64,000 bases of DNA from G963677085 sp963677085 (GTDB taxonomy: Bacteria > Planctomycetota > Planctomycetia > Pirellulales > Thermoguttaceae): assembly GCA_963677085.2 (NCBI GenBank), contig CAXXFH010000002.1:186001-250000 (forward strand), in the 5' to 3' direction. The notes below the pieces were generated by a model. That model saw nothing but the letters and a program-made list of their open reading frames with translations. It did not search any database and was not told where the DNA came from. Shown here in pieces: positions 36,997 through 46,033 of the stretch. Position numbers and translations under genes: made by a program. The first letter of the stretch is position 1. Each line of letters begins with the position of its first letter.

Positions 36997-37025
36997 TTGA
37001 AATTCCTGCCGGTTTTTTGTAGACT
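36997..37025 (+). promoter_or_regulatory. Candidate sigma70-like promoter for the secreted repeat protein
   Basis: TTGAAA at 36997-37002 and TAGACT at 37020-37025 with a 17-bp spacer, about 148 bp upstream of ATG 37173. Both boxes match four or five of six consensus positions. The long leader that would result is unannotated. Confidence 0.4.
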
Positions 37026-37172
37026 AAAGCTGTAAAATTCCGTAAGTATTTCCCTTATTCTTCGGCATAATCGCCAGGCGACGCGGCACTCTTCGCCTCG
37101 GGGTGGGTTTCAAACGATAAGGGGATTTGTGGCCAGGGCGAGCGGGAATCTCTTTTCCGAAGGAGCAAGCGG

Positions 37173-39800
37173 ATGAGAAGTGGCAAGGCTTATCTGGCGG
37201 CGTGCATGCTGCTGTGGGCAACGACCGCGGCATTGGCCAATGACGGGGTGTCGGTCGCCGATTCGTCCCCGTGGCATGTTTCCAACGTGAACAAGCTCCA
37301 GCACGCACGTGCAGCGGCGGCGGTGGAAACGCCCGGGCCGCACAAATACCTGCACATACAGGTCGACTTCCGTTCGCCGACCGCTACTCAAAAGAAACAC
37401 AAGTTCCGGATCGTCGACGGTCAAGGCAACGAGGTGGGCGAACTCTGGGGTTGGAACGATGCCCGGTCGCTGGTGATCTTCGAAGGCAAGTGGGATAGTC
37501 TCGTCGGACTGTATCTCGACAGCGCCGACCACCGAGAGCCTCTCTGGCGCACGGTGGCCGTGGCTCCAAGCACAGTGGCCCCAAGCACCGTGACCACGAG
37601 TAATGTGCCTACGCAGCCAGTAATTGTCGACGCGCCGGTGCCGCGACAGGTGGTCACGACGCCGTCGTACGTGCCCGATCAAACTCGCGTGGTGCAGTTG
37701 CCCGACCGCGTTTACGTGCCGGGCGGTACCGATCGAGTGATCGAGCACGTGCCCGACCGAATTGTCACCACCGCACCCGACCGGGTAATTCATACCGGGC
37801 CGGATCGTGTCGTCTACGACGGCCCCGATCAGGTCATTCATTACGGTGGTGGTACCACGCACGTTTACGATGAGCCTGATCGAGTGATTCATCACGGCGG
37901 AGATACGAAGCACGTTTACCACGATGGCGATCGTGTGGTGCATCACGGTGGTGGAACTCGTCACGTCTACGACGGCGATCGTGTCGTTCACCATGGTGAC
38001 GCACACTCTGAGGGTGGTGGTGATCGGGTGGTTCACCATTACGATGGTGGTACAACTACCCATATCCACCATGGCGACGGCACTGCCCATAAGGATGTTC
38101 ACATTTACGAAGGTGCGGACGGCGGAAACGGCGGGCCCGGTGACGGCCTGGCTGGCAGTGGTGTTGGAAACAGTGGCGTTGGGATGGGCCCGGGCATGGG
38201 GCCCGGCTCGGCTGCCGATCTTGGCGAGGGCGTCGGCCCTGGTGACGGTGAAGGTGTTGGGCTTGGAACCGGTCTTGGGCCGGGCGAAGGGCTGGCTTCG
38301 GCCGAGGGCATGGGGCCTGGTGAGGGTACTGGTCCAGGTACTGCACCCGGTATGGGGTCCGGACCGGGGCAAGGGCCTGGAGAGGCTCCTGGTGCAGGGC
38401 CGGGGGAAGGACCCGGTCAAGGACCCGGTCAAGGACTCGGCCCGGGTGAAGGCCCGGCAGCGGCGCCCGGCGAAGGCCCAGGGCCTGGCGAGGGGATGGC
38501 CCCCGCCGATGCTATGGGGCAGGCTCCGGGACAAGCTCCCGGCGAGGGACCTGGGCCCGGTGTCGGTCCTGGCGTTGGACCCGGTGCGGCCCCCGGCACG
38601 GGGCCTGGTGGGCCTGGTGTTGGACCTGGAGTGGCCGGCGCGGGTGGGGTAGGCCCTGGTGCGATCGTGCCCCAGACGATTGGGCCCAACGTCGTAGGGC
38701 CTCGGGTGATCCGACCCGACGTGCCGAACATGAAGCTCAAAGATCCGCGGACGTTCTACGATCCGCGCGTGCTGTACGACCCACGCGTGGCGTTCGATCC
38801 TCGGCTGCGCGACTACAAACTGGGTGACTACCGGCCCGGCATGCCCGGCTACGGGGCTGGCGGCGGCGGTGGTCCCGGCGCAGGCGGTGGCGAAGGCGAC
38901 GTGCCCAAGGGTGGTGTGGTTGCGCCGGGGGCTCCGCCCGAACTCCCGCCGGCGTTCGTTCTGTATTTGTCCACCGGCGACGAACTGGGGCCCGGCAAGG
39001 TTTACCAACTCGACGAAAATGGCCGCGTGCTGGGAATCAAAAACGTACCCTACACGCCCACCGGGATGGCTTTGCACCGCACCCATGGTTTGGTGCTCGC
39101 GATGCCGCGCGACGGCGGAAAAATCATGAAGATCGACGACACGGGCAAGTTGTCGACGATTCTCGAAAAGGACAAGAAGGTCGTGCATCCGATCGACGTC
39201 GGCATCGGCGGTGATTCCGACACGATTGTGATCGCCGATAACATCGCCGATGTACTGGCGGCCACGAGCATCGGCGGCATCAAACCGAAGGTCTATCAGT
39301 CGTTCGAGAGTCAGAAGTGGACGGCCCAGGACATGTCGGTGGCGGTAACCAAGGACAAACACGTGATCTTCGGCACCGATGGCGAGCGGGGTATTTTCCG
39401 TTTTGCGGGCGACGATTTTACGGCCCAGTCGAAACCGCTGCTGCCCGAGCCGGGCGGTGTCGCGGCCGACCCGAAGTCGTTGCGTTGGGCGGCCACGCAG
39501 AAGCCCAATCTGATCTACGTGTTCGAGGGCGAAGAACTGGTCAAAAAACTGCGGCTACCGCCGGGCAAGATGATCTACCGCAACGGGCTGTTGTCGTTCT
39601 CGCCGGCCGGGTCGTTGTGCGTGGCCTGTCGCGATCAGGACAAGGCCCAAGAAGAACCGTGGCTGTTGATGTACAACATCGAAGACGACGAAATTCGCAG
39701 CCTGTTCCCGTGGCAGGGTCCGGTGATGACCGACTTTGTCGTCGGCCCACGGATGTACTGGGAGCGGAACTCCCCGAACACCTATAAGAGCATTTACTAG
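37173..39800 (+). CDS. Secreted protein with His/Asp repeats, Gly-Pro-rich domain and beta-propeller
   Basis: 875 residues. Signal peptide at residues 1-22 (hydrophobic core, ALA cleavage site). Then a globular domain of about 100 residues (VDFRSPTATQKKHKFRIVDGQG), a Thr/Val/Pro linker, and a series of DRV(V/I)xxGG units (about 165-300) rich in His, Asp and Gly (DRVVHHGG, HVYHDGDRVVHH). A roughly 200-residue Gly-Pro-rich segment of GPGEGPG/GPGQ type follows (nucleotides about 38119-38680), then YDPRVxYDPRV copies, a Gly-rich hinge and a C-terminal propeller (about 600-875; NHL/SMP-30-like blades such as GMALHRTHGLVLAMPRDGGKIMKID). The Gly-Pro part is silk/elastin-like rather than a strict collagen triplet. 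The His/Asp repeats may bind metal. Likely extracellular or cell-surface. RBS-like GAAGGAG lies about 10 bases before the start. Confidence 0.75.
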   Translation: MRSGKAYLAACMLLWATTAALANDGVSVADSSPWHVSNVNKLQHARAAAAVETPGPHKYLHIQVDFRSPTATQKKHKFRIVDGQGNEVGELWGWNDARSLVIFEGKWDSLVGLYLDSADHREPLWRTVAVAPSTVAPSTVTTSNVPTQPVIVDAPVPRQVVTTPSYVPDQTRVVQLPDRVYVPGGTDRVIEHVPDRIVTTAPDRVIHTGPDRVVYDGPDQVIHYGGGTTHVYDEPDRVIHHGGDTKHVYHDGDRVVHHGGGTRHVYDGDRVVHHGDAHSEGGGDRVVHHYDGGTTTHIHHGDGTAHKDVHIYEGADGGNGGPGDGLAGSGVGNSGVGMGPGMGPGSAADLGEGVGPGDGEGVGLGTGLGPGEGLASAEGMGPGEGTGPGTAPGMGSGPGQGPGEAPGAGPGEGPGQGPGQGLGPGEGPAAAPGEGPGPGEGMAPADAMGQAPGQAPGEGPGPGVGPGVGPGAAPGTGPGGPGVGPGVAGAGGVGPGAIVPQTIGPNVVGPRVIRPDVPNMKLKDPRTFYDPRVLYDPRVAFDPRLRDYKLGDYRPGMPGYGAGGGGGPGAGGGEGDVPKGGVVAPGAPPELPPAFVLYLSTGDELGPGKVYQLDENGRVLGIKNVPYTPTGMALHRTHGLVLAMPRDGGKIMKIDDTGKLSTILEKDKKVVHPIDVGIGGDSDTIVIADNIADVLAATSIGGIKPKVYQSFESQKWTAQDMSVAVTKDKHVIFGTDGERGIFRFAGDDFTAQSKPLLPEPGGVAADPKSLRWAATQKPNLIYVFEGEELVKKLRLPPGKMIYRNGLLSFSPAGSLCVACRDQDKAQEEPWLLMYNIEDDEIRSLFPWQGPVMTDFVVGPRMYWERNSPNTYKSIY

Positions 39801-39895
39801 AGGCGGTTTCAAAACCCGACTCCGGGTTCGTACGCCCACTGAACGAACAACCTTGGCACTAGCTTTGAAATGGCTTCTAACCAAGTGGTTTTGCG

Positions 39896-40618
39896 ATGCG
39901 GACATCAATAGTCATCACCGCGGTCGTTGGCATTTTGCTCGCAGTGGTCGAGGGCCATGTGTTGGCTCAGCAGCCAGCTTCTGCCGTGCAACTGCCCACC
40001 TTTTCGCAGTTTTCGACGGCCACGACCGTGTCGGTACCCGACCGCGGTAGCGTGTTGCTGGGCGGAGTAGATCGGGCGGCCACCGGGCGCAACGAGTTCG
40101 GTACGCCGTTGGCACCGCTGCCCGGTTTTGGCAATCGGTCGATTGGCTCCAATCGCAGTGCGGCAAGCACTCGGGTGTCGGTTTTCATCCACGACTTCGA
40201 GGCGATGGACGGATATTTATTGAGCCAGCCGACCGGCACGCGATCGTTGCACACCACCACGCCGCGGCAGTATGTCGACATCGGCCGTGGTCTTCGACCG
40301 CGCGACCGGCAAGGACGCACCATCTGGGATGCGCCGCCGGCCGAAGATCGACTGGCGGCCGGCGCCGCTCGGGCTGTTGCCGAGGAACAGGCCCGGCGCG
40401 AAGCCGTTAGGCTCGGCCGCGACAAGGAGGCGGTCGAGTTCTTCGAGCGAGGTCAAGAGGCCGAGGAGGCGGGTAAGGCGAACGTGGCCAAGATCTACTA
40501 CCAGATGGCCGCGCGGCGCGCCGCCGGACCGCTGAAGACCGAAGTCGTTGCGCGGCTGGAAGCAATCGCTCGCGAAGAAACCAACGGTGCCGTCGTGCAT
40601 GCGGAGCCGACGCCTTGA
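39896..40618 (+). CDS. Small secreted protein of unknown function
   Basis: 240 residues. A signal peptide (MRTSIVITAVVGILLAVVEG, cleavage near VLAQ) indicates export. The middle contains an uncharacterised segment (about 30-140) and the C-terminus is helical and charged (EFFERGQEAEEAGKANVAKIYYQMAARRA), like one tetratricopeptide-type hairpin. It follows the Gly-Pro protein by 95 bp and shares its strand, so the two may form a transcription unit and a surface assembly. I do not recognise a family. Confidence 0.7.
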   Translation: MRTSIVITAVVGILLAVVEGHVLAQQPASAVQLPTFSQFSTATTVSVPDRGSVLLGGVDRAATGRNEFGTPLAPLPGFGNRSIGSNRSAASTRVSVFIHDFEAMDGYLLSQPTGTRSLHTTTPRQYVDIGRGLRPRDRQGRTIWDAPPAEDRLAAGAARAVAEEQARREAVRLGRDKEAVEFFERGQEAEEAGKANVAKIYYQMAARRAAGPLKTEVVARLEAIAREETNGAVVHAEPTP

Positions 40619-40864
40619 TCCCGATGTAATCGTCGCGGGCATTCTTGCGAACGGGTGTCGGTCTTGCGACAATGGAATGAAAGTGGTGGGCTGCATTGCA
40701 TTGTGTCACTAGCCTCAAGGATCGTTAAGTTTTTGATAAAGATTAGCGACCAACGGGAGCGGGTTCTCGACTGGGTGCGGTAGCACCGTTTGGTTGGCGG
40801 CCCTGCCGCCTTGTGCGAGGTCTTGTGTTTCTCTTCGATTCCCTCCGTTCCAAAGCGTTGATAC
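40619..40864 (+). repeat. Intergenic region carrying family-A repeat
   Basis: The 246-bp gap contains a roughly 90-bp element (about 40723-40815) closely similar to 46511-46612. Shared parts include gattagcgacca, gcgggtt, the hairpin GGTGC/GCACC with a four-base loop, and ggttggcggccctgccg. Reverse-oriented shorter versions are at 43978-44010 and 47841-47875. A short stem (gag/ctc here, gaa/ttc in the 46.5-kb copy) shows one compensating base pair, compatible with RNA structure. Confidence 0.75.
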
Positions 40865-43849
40865 ATGGTGAGTCGGTGTCCGTATTGTGGGCGGGAGACG
40901 ACCGAGCAGGCGACCGTCTGCCCCCATGCCGGCTGCCACCGCACGATCGATCGCGAAGCCGACACGCGGGGCGTGATTCCGGCGCCACCACCTCCGCCGG
41001 GAACCAACGGCGATCCTCCGCCATCTGAAGACGCCCAAGTGGTGAAGCGGGGGGAGGTTGTCGGCATCGCTCCGCCACCACCGCCGCCGGGACAAACGCC
41101 CGGCACCGCGCCAGCGCCGGCGAGTTCCTTGCAGAACGGCCGAATCGGCGAGATGCAAAGCACCGCCCCGCCCCCGGCGCCGCGGTCAGGGGATACTGGC
41201 GTTGCCGGAAAGCGTCCGGGCGAGATGCAGAGCGGTTCGCCGCCACCGGCTTCGGGATCGGGAGATTCGGGTGTCGCAGGGAAGCGATCGGGTGAGATGG
41301 TGAGCGCCTCTCCGCCACCGGCACGGCGGCCGGGCGACGTTGGTGATGTAGGAAAACGACCGGGGGAGATGGCAAGTGGGTCGCCGCCGCCACTGGGAGC
41401 GTTGGGGGCGTTTTCTCCTTCGTCGGCACCCGGTGTGCCCGGTTCCATGAAGGGCCATTTCTCGTCGCACAACGGTAGTAACTCGGCCGTGGCGAACACG
41501 GCAGCCGGACCGCCGCCGGTCGCACCGCCGGTCATTCCACCCGAGCCAACTTTGCCGCAGGTGGTGGCCTCAGGCGAGGGGGAGGTTGGGCCCGACTCCG
41601 CTTCGTACGAAACACCCGGGCAACGCGAAGGGCTTGAGGATGCGTGGGGGAGACGCCGCCGTAAGGCCTGGTTGACGTGTGGCGTGCTGCTTGCCGGCCT
41701 GCTGGGGGTTGTTGCCCTCGCGGCGCTGTACTACACGGGCGTGATCTGGCGTCACTTGGCGGTTAGTCCGGACGTTGGCGCAAACGTTGAGATGGCGGAG
41801 AATTCGGCGTCGGTTGGCGAGCCGGGATTGGAGCGGTCCAACGCCCTGCCGGTGCCGCCGGATCGGGCTGCGCTGCGTGGACGCGTAATAAGTGCCGTCG
41901 ACAATCGGCCCGTCGCCGACGCCGTGGTTCAAATAACGGCCACTAGCAAGTCGCTGCAGACGGGTGCCGACGGAACGTTTTATCTGGCGGACCTTCGGCC
42001 CGGCGAACTATTCGTTGAAGTGGCCGCTCCCGGGTTCGTGGCCGAGCAGTTCACCTGCGATTTGTCGGCCGGACGAGAAACCTACCGGCCGTTGGTGCTT
42101 AGTCCCGAGTTGACGAAAGATCAACTACGGTTCGTTGTTACCTGGGGTAAGGAACCGACCGATCTCGACGCCCATCTCGACGGGCCGTTGCCCGGTGGCG
42201 AACGTTTCCACGTGTATTGTCACCAACCGGGCGATGCCACACGCCGACAACAGGTGCGGCTCGATACCGACAGCCGAAGCGGATATGGGCCGGAAACGAT
42301 TTCGGTGAAAATCGCGCTGCCGGGCACTTACCATTTGCTCGTACACGACTACTCGAATCGCGATGATCCCCAGAGCAATGCCTTGGCCGACGGCGGCGCG
42401 ATCGCACGAGTGTATTGCAACGGCCAGGTGTATCGTTTTCGTCCGGATCCGGGGCAGTCGGGCAACGTGTGGGACGTTTGTACCGTGGAAGTATCGGACT
42501 CGCGGGCGACGGTGCGAGAAGAAGGATCGCTTCGCGGCGTTAAGGTGGAAACCCTGGGTTGGTACGACAAACGCACGCAGGCCGATCGGGCGCGGTGGAT
42601 CGTCAGGTATGGGGGAAATGCCGCTACGGAAAAAGCCGTGGCCGATGGCCTCGCGTGGCTGGCTCGTCATCAGGCAACCGACGGGTTTTGGTCGAGCGAG
42701 TGTCTGGCCGATGGCCAATGGTCAAAGTGCGAGCCGCAACACGCCTGCACCGGTGCGGGGCGAAAATATGAGATCGCGCAAACCGGCTTGGCTCTGTTGG
42801 CGTTTCAGGCTGGTGGGCATTACTACTTCAATAACAGTACCTACTGCGATCGGGTGCGCAAGGGGCTCGACTGGCTGGTGTCCGAACAACGTCCCGACGG
42901 TGCGTTGGTGAGCGAGAAACCTCGCGGTGGGCATAGCCGGTACCACACGTTTTACATGTACGACCATGGCATTGCGACCTTTGCCCTGGCCGACGCCTGT
43001 GCCACGGCGTTAGCCTTGGGCGAAACTCCCAATCCCAGATATCGCCAGGCGTGCGAGCGTGCCGTTCGGTACATCGAGAGTCAGCAGCATGAAGATGGTG
43101 GTTGGCGTTACACCGACGATTTCGATCGTCCCAGCGATTCATCGGTCGCCGGCTGGCAGGTGTTGGCCTTGAAGTCGGCCCAGGAGGCGGCAATTCAGAT
43201 TGACTACCAATGCCTGGAGAAAATCCGCGATTTCTTCACGCATACGGAGATGGGCGTCGACGGGCGAACCTGGTATCAAATTCGCGGGCCGGTGCGGCGC
43301 CAGCAAACCGAAGCCACAACGGCCATCGGGATGCTTGCCCGTCAGTTTCTCTTGGATCAGCCCGACGCACCTCTTGTGCAGCAGGCGGCGCTCTATCTGG
43401 CCGATCTGGCCCAAGCCAACGGAAACGACCGCGTGGCCGAGAACCGCACCGACGAATACAAGTTGCGCTACAACTATTATCTTTGGTACAAGGGTTCGTT
43501 GGCGATGTTCCAAGTGGGTGGTCAATTGTGGCAGCGGTGGAACGATCCGGTGCGCAGCGCGATTCTCGCCTTGCAGTGTCACGACGGTTGCCAACGCGGT
43601 AGCTGGGATCCCGACACGCAGTGGGGCGATCGGGGAGGGCGCATCTACACGACGGCCGTGGCGATTCTCACGCTGGAGACCTACTATCGTTATACGCCGC
43701 AGCGCGAGCGTACTGGAGTAATCGAGTTCGACGTGTTGGTGCCTGATGCCTCGAACGAAGGGACTTCGCGATTGAAGTTGGATGTATTGAAAGACGATGC
43801 CGATAAGGTGCCAACACGCGACGATAGCACGGCGCCTCGTGCTGAGTGA
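40865..43849 (+). CDS. Mosaic membrane protein: zinc ribbon, proline repeats, carboxypeptidase-like and DUF2135-like domains, alpha/alpha toroid
   Basis: 994 residues. N-terminal zinc ribbon (cysteines 5, 8, 19, 24), then a disordered Pro-rich segment with a 24-residue unit GEMxSxxPPP...GDxGVAGKRP repeated three times plus a part (41147-41400). One membrane helix (about 275-297). The outer side has a carboxypeptidase-regulatory-like domain (LRGRVISAVDNRPVADAVVQI), then a DUF2135/YfaP-like domain (FVVTWGKEPTDLDAHLDGP), and finally a terpenoid-cyclase/prenyltransferase-type alpha/alpha toroid (LAWLARHQATDGFWS, QQHEDGGWRYTDDF, about 575-960). The toroid here is more likely a binding surface than an enzyme, as cyclase DxDD was not seen. 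Novel combination. Confidence 0.75.
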   Translation: MVSRCPYCGRETTEQATVCPHAGCHRTIDREADTRGVIPAPPPPPGTNGDPPPSEDAQVVKRGEVVGIAPPPPPPGQTPGTAPAPASSLQNGRIGEMQSTAPPPAPRSGDTGVAGKRPGEMQSGSPPPASGSGDSGVAGKRSGEMVSASPPPARRPGDVGDVGKRPGEMASGSPPPLGALGAFSPSSAPGVPGSMKGHFSSHNGSNSAVANTAAGPPPVAPPVIPPEPTLPQVVASGEGEVGPDSASYETPGQREGLEDAWGRRRRKAWLTCGVLLAGLLGVVALAALYYTGVIWRHLAVSPDVGANVEMAENSASVGEPGLERSNALPVPPDRAALRGRVISAVDNRPVADAVVQITATSKSLQTGADGTFYLADLRPGELFVEVAAPGFVAEQFTCDLSAGRETYRPLVLSPELTKDQLRFVVTWGKEPTDLDAHLDGPLPGGERFHVYCHQPGDATRRQQVRLDTDSRSGYGPETISVKIALPGTYHLLVHDYSNRDDPQSNALADGGAIARVYCNGQVYRFRPDPGQSGNVWDVCTVEVSDSRATVREEGSLRGVKVETLGWYDKRTQADRARWIVRYGGNAATEKAVADGLAWLARHQATDGFWSSECLADGQWSKCEPQHACTGAGRKYEIAQTGLALLAFQAGGHYYFNNSTYCDRVRKGLDWLVSEQRPDGALVSEKPRGGHSRYHTFYMYDHGIATFALADACATALALGETPNPRYRQACERAVRYIESQQHEDGGWRYTDDFDRPSDSSVAGWQVLALKSAQEAAIQIDYQCLEKIRDFFTHTEMGVDGRTWYQIRGPVRRQQTEATTAIGMLARQFLLDQPDAPLVQQAALYLADLAQANGNDRVAENRTDEYKLRYNYYLWYKGSLAMFQVGGQLWQRWNDPVRSAILALQCHDGCQRGSWDPDTQWGDRGGRIYTTAVAILTLETYYRYTPQRERTGVIEFDVLVPDASNEGTSRLKLDVLKDDADKVPTRDDSTAPRAE
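41147..41400 (+). repeat. 72-bp in-frame tandem repeat
   Basis: Units of 72 bp begin at 41147, 41219 and 41291, and a partial unit follows at 41363. They encode a 24-residue Pro/Ser/Gly/Lys sequence beginning GEM. Frame-preserving repeat length lets the linker vary between strains. Confidence 0.85.
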
Positions 43850-44050
43850 ACTGCGACTGGGGTTGCCGCCGCCAGCCATTGACAGCGACTACCCGCAGAG
43901 AATAATGGTAAAGGCCATTGGACCGGGTCGTCTATTGATGTTTGCACTTTCATTGAACGATAGGTTGCGAGCGAGTGTCTCGAAACCGGGCTCCTGTTGG
44001 TCGCCCTCTGTTCATCCAATTGGCAAGGGTTGATATGTTGGGGTGAAAGT
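43850..44050. repeat. Intergenic region with reverse family-A fragment
   Basis: 200 bp before the histidine kinase. The word aaccgggctcctgttggtcgcc (about 43984-44005) is the reverse-strand version of the family-A core found at 40741 and 46538. Nothing else recognised. Confidence 0.5.
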
Positions 44051-46027
44051 ATGGAGAGCGATCGGATGAGCAGTGTGCCGGAAATTGTCCGAGCTCACGA
44101 AGGGGAAATCGTTCGGGTGCTTAAGGAGAAGCTTCCGCACGCTGAGTGTCCCACGTTGGCGAAATCGTCGGCCGGCCAACCAGAGATCTTGGTGGCTACG
44201 CTAACCGCGTGTTTTGGCGATGCGGCGGCGATGGCTGCCCGCGACTGGGCTCGAGCCGTGGCCTATGAAACGGGGAGCAAGGGGGTGTGTGGTTCGGAGG
44301 TGTTGGCCGCGCTGAGTTGTTTGGAGCAGGTGGTGCGGTACCACGTTGTTCGTTCCATCCATCAGAAGAAGACGCTCATCCCGGCACTGGCCGATTTGGC
44401 CGATGCGATCGAACGTTTGCGGCGCTGTTCGACGGAGTTTCAATTGGCACCGCTATCGGATGGGTCGCTTGAAACAGACACTGGGACCGCGGTCGACCGC
44501 GATCGTGCCGAAGACTTCGTGGCTCTGGCCGATGCCGACCCAGCGTTTATTTGCCTGACCGACCTGCACGGTAAGCCATTTTACATGAACCGTGCTGGGC
44601 GAGAGATGGTCGGCCTGGGAAGTCAGGATGAACTAGCCCCGAGCTTACACAAGTACCATTCGGAAGACTCGTGGAAGCAGTTGCGCGATATTGTGGTCCC
44701 GGCCGTGAAGCAAGAGGGGCAATGGGAGGGCAAGGCACAAGTACGCAACCAGCAAAGCGATGAGTTTGTCGAAGTGGCAACGGCCGTGTATTTACTGCGC
44801 AGTCGGGCAGGTGACAGGCGGTCGTGTCTGGCCGTTACCCATCGTTTGTTGCGAGGCGAAGCGGCTGTCGAAGAGGCCCTGGCCGAGGCCGAAGCTCGAA
44901 AAAATGCCATCCTCGAGTCTTCACTCGATCCGATTATCACCATCAACCACGAAGGCGTCATCACCGAGTTCAACCGCGCGGCCGAACAGACGTTCGGCCA
45001 TCGTCGTGAAGACGTGTTGGGAACGGAACCTTCGGAAGTGTTGTTTCCGCCCATGGCAAGCGCGGGCCACCAAAACCGCATCGACCGTTACCTGGCGGCC
45101 GGCGAAGGGTCGATGTTGGGTAAGCGAGCGGAGGTGACCGCCGTGCGAGCGAGCGGCGAAACATTTCCTGCCGAAATAGCCATGACGATCAGCCAGGAGC
45201 AAGGGGCTCCGGTGCTGACGTTCTTCGTTCGCGATATCAGCGAGCGCAAGAAGGCCGAGGAGGAACAGGCGCGTTATTCGGCCGAGTTGGAGCGATCGAA
45301 CCGCGAACTCGAACAATTCGCCTACGTGGCCTCGCACGACCTGCAGGAACCGTTGCGAAAGATCCGCACCTTCAGCGACCGGCTCGAAGTGAAGTGCGGC
45401 GATCAACTCGACGATACGGGGCATGAATGTGTGCAGCGGATGCAGAGCGCCGCCACGCGAATGCAGGCGTTGATCGAAGGCCTCCTGACACTGTCTCGCG
45501 TGACTACCCGGGCGCAGGATTTCGTGCCGGTCGATCTGGCGACGGTTGCTCAGGATGTTGTTTCCGACTTGGAAATACCTATCGAACAGGCCGAGGGACG
45601 CGTCGAAGTCGGCAAGCTTCCGACGATCCAGGCAGACCCACTCCAGATGCGGCAGTTGTTGCAGAATTTGATCGGCAATGCCCTGAAGTTTCGGCGTGCG
45701 GACGTTCCCCCCGAGGTGAAGGTTCACGGCCGTTTTGTCCAGGATCGCTCGCAACGCGAGCCAGGGAAATCGCCGGTCGACGAGCGATGCCGCATCGTGG
45801 TGGAAGACAACGGCATCGGGTTTGACGAACGGTATGCGGATCGAATTTTCGGCGTTTTTCAACGGTTGCACCCCCGCGACGTCTACGAAGGAACCGGCGT
45901 GGGGTTGGCGATCTGCCGGCGAATCGTCGAACGCCATGGTGGAACGATCACCGCCCACAGTGTGCCCGAAAAGGGAACGACCTTTGAAGTGATGCTGCCG
46001 GCGATCCATCCGAAGAGCAAGAAGTAA
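44051..46027 (+). CDS. PAS-domain sensor histidine kinase with RsbR-like N-terminus
   Basis: 658 residues from ATG 44051; the upstream ATG at 43997 is unlikely because it reads through a repeat. Residues about 6-130 resemble the RsbRD-type N-terminal helical domain (VPEIVRAHEGEIVRVLKEKL), then two PAS domains (about 150-265 and 280-395; second with DPIITINHEGVITEFNRAAEQTFG), a coiled-coil, the HisKA dimerisation helix with phospho-acceptor H429 in ASHDLQEPLRKI, and a HATPase with NALKF, DNGIGFD and GTGVGLAICRRI. No membrane helix, so a cytosolic sensor. The response-regulator gene starts 6 bp after its stop and is surely its partner. Confidence 0.9.
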   Translation: MESDRMSSVPEIVRAHEGEIVRVLKEKLPHAECPTLAKSSAGQPEILVATLTACFGDAAAMAARDWARAVAYETGSKGVCGSEVLAALSCLEQVVRYHVVRSIHQKKTLIPALADLADAIERLRRCSTEFQLAPLSDGSLETDTGTAVDRDRAEDFVALADADPAFICLTDLHGKPFYMNRAGREMVGLGSQDELAPSLHKYHSEDSWKQLRDIVVPAVKQEGQWEGKAQVRNQQSDEFVEVATAVYLLRSRAGDRRSCLAVTHRLLRGEAAVEEALAEAEARKNAILESSLDPIITINHEGVITEFNRAAEQTFGHRREDVLGTEPSEVLFPPMASAGHQNRIDRYLAAGEGSMLGKRAEVTAVRASGETFPAEIAMTISQEQGAPVLTFFVRDISERKKAEEEQARYSAELERSNRELEQFAYVASHDLQEPLRKIRTFSDRLEVKCGDQLDDTGHECVQRMQSAATRMQALIEGLLTLSRVTTRAQDFVPVDLATVAQDVVSDLEIPIEQAEGRVEVGKLPTIQADPLQMRQLLQNLIGNALKFRRADVPPEVKVHGRFVQDRSQREPGKSPVDERCRIVVEDNGIGFDERYADRIFGVFQRLHPRDVYEGTGVGLAICRRIVERHGGTITAHSVPEKGTTFEVMLPAIHPKSKK

Positions 46028-46033
46028 ACGACG

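Larger units (their letters stand above)
36509..37172. other. Divergent intergenic region with inverted and tandem repeats
   Basis: 664 bp between moxR (minus) and the repeat-rich secreted protein (plus). Seen here: a 12-bp inverted repeat TCTCGCCAAGGC at 36546-36557 with its complement at 36583-36594, just upstream of moxR; a perfect 22-bp tandem duplication at 36919-36962; and a sigma70-like promoter at 36997-37025. Short open frames in between show no family sequence or consistent codon use and are not called as genes. Confidence 0.6.

Noticed and set aside
38119..38680. Classical collagen triple-helix domain
   Set aside because: The segment repeats GPGx/GEGPG rather than strict Gly-X-Y triplets over its length, so silk/elastin-like is a better description.
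37110..39362. 750-codon open frame antisense to the secreted Gly-Pro protein
   Set aside because: Its composition (Arg, His, Thr and Gly runs) mirrors the repeats on the other strand; it has no ribosome-binding site or family sequence.
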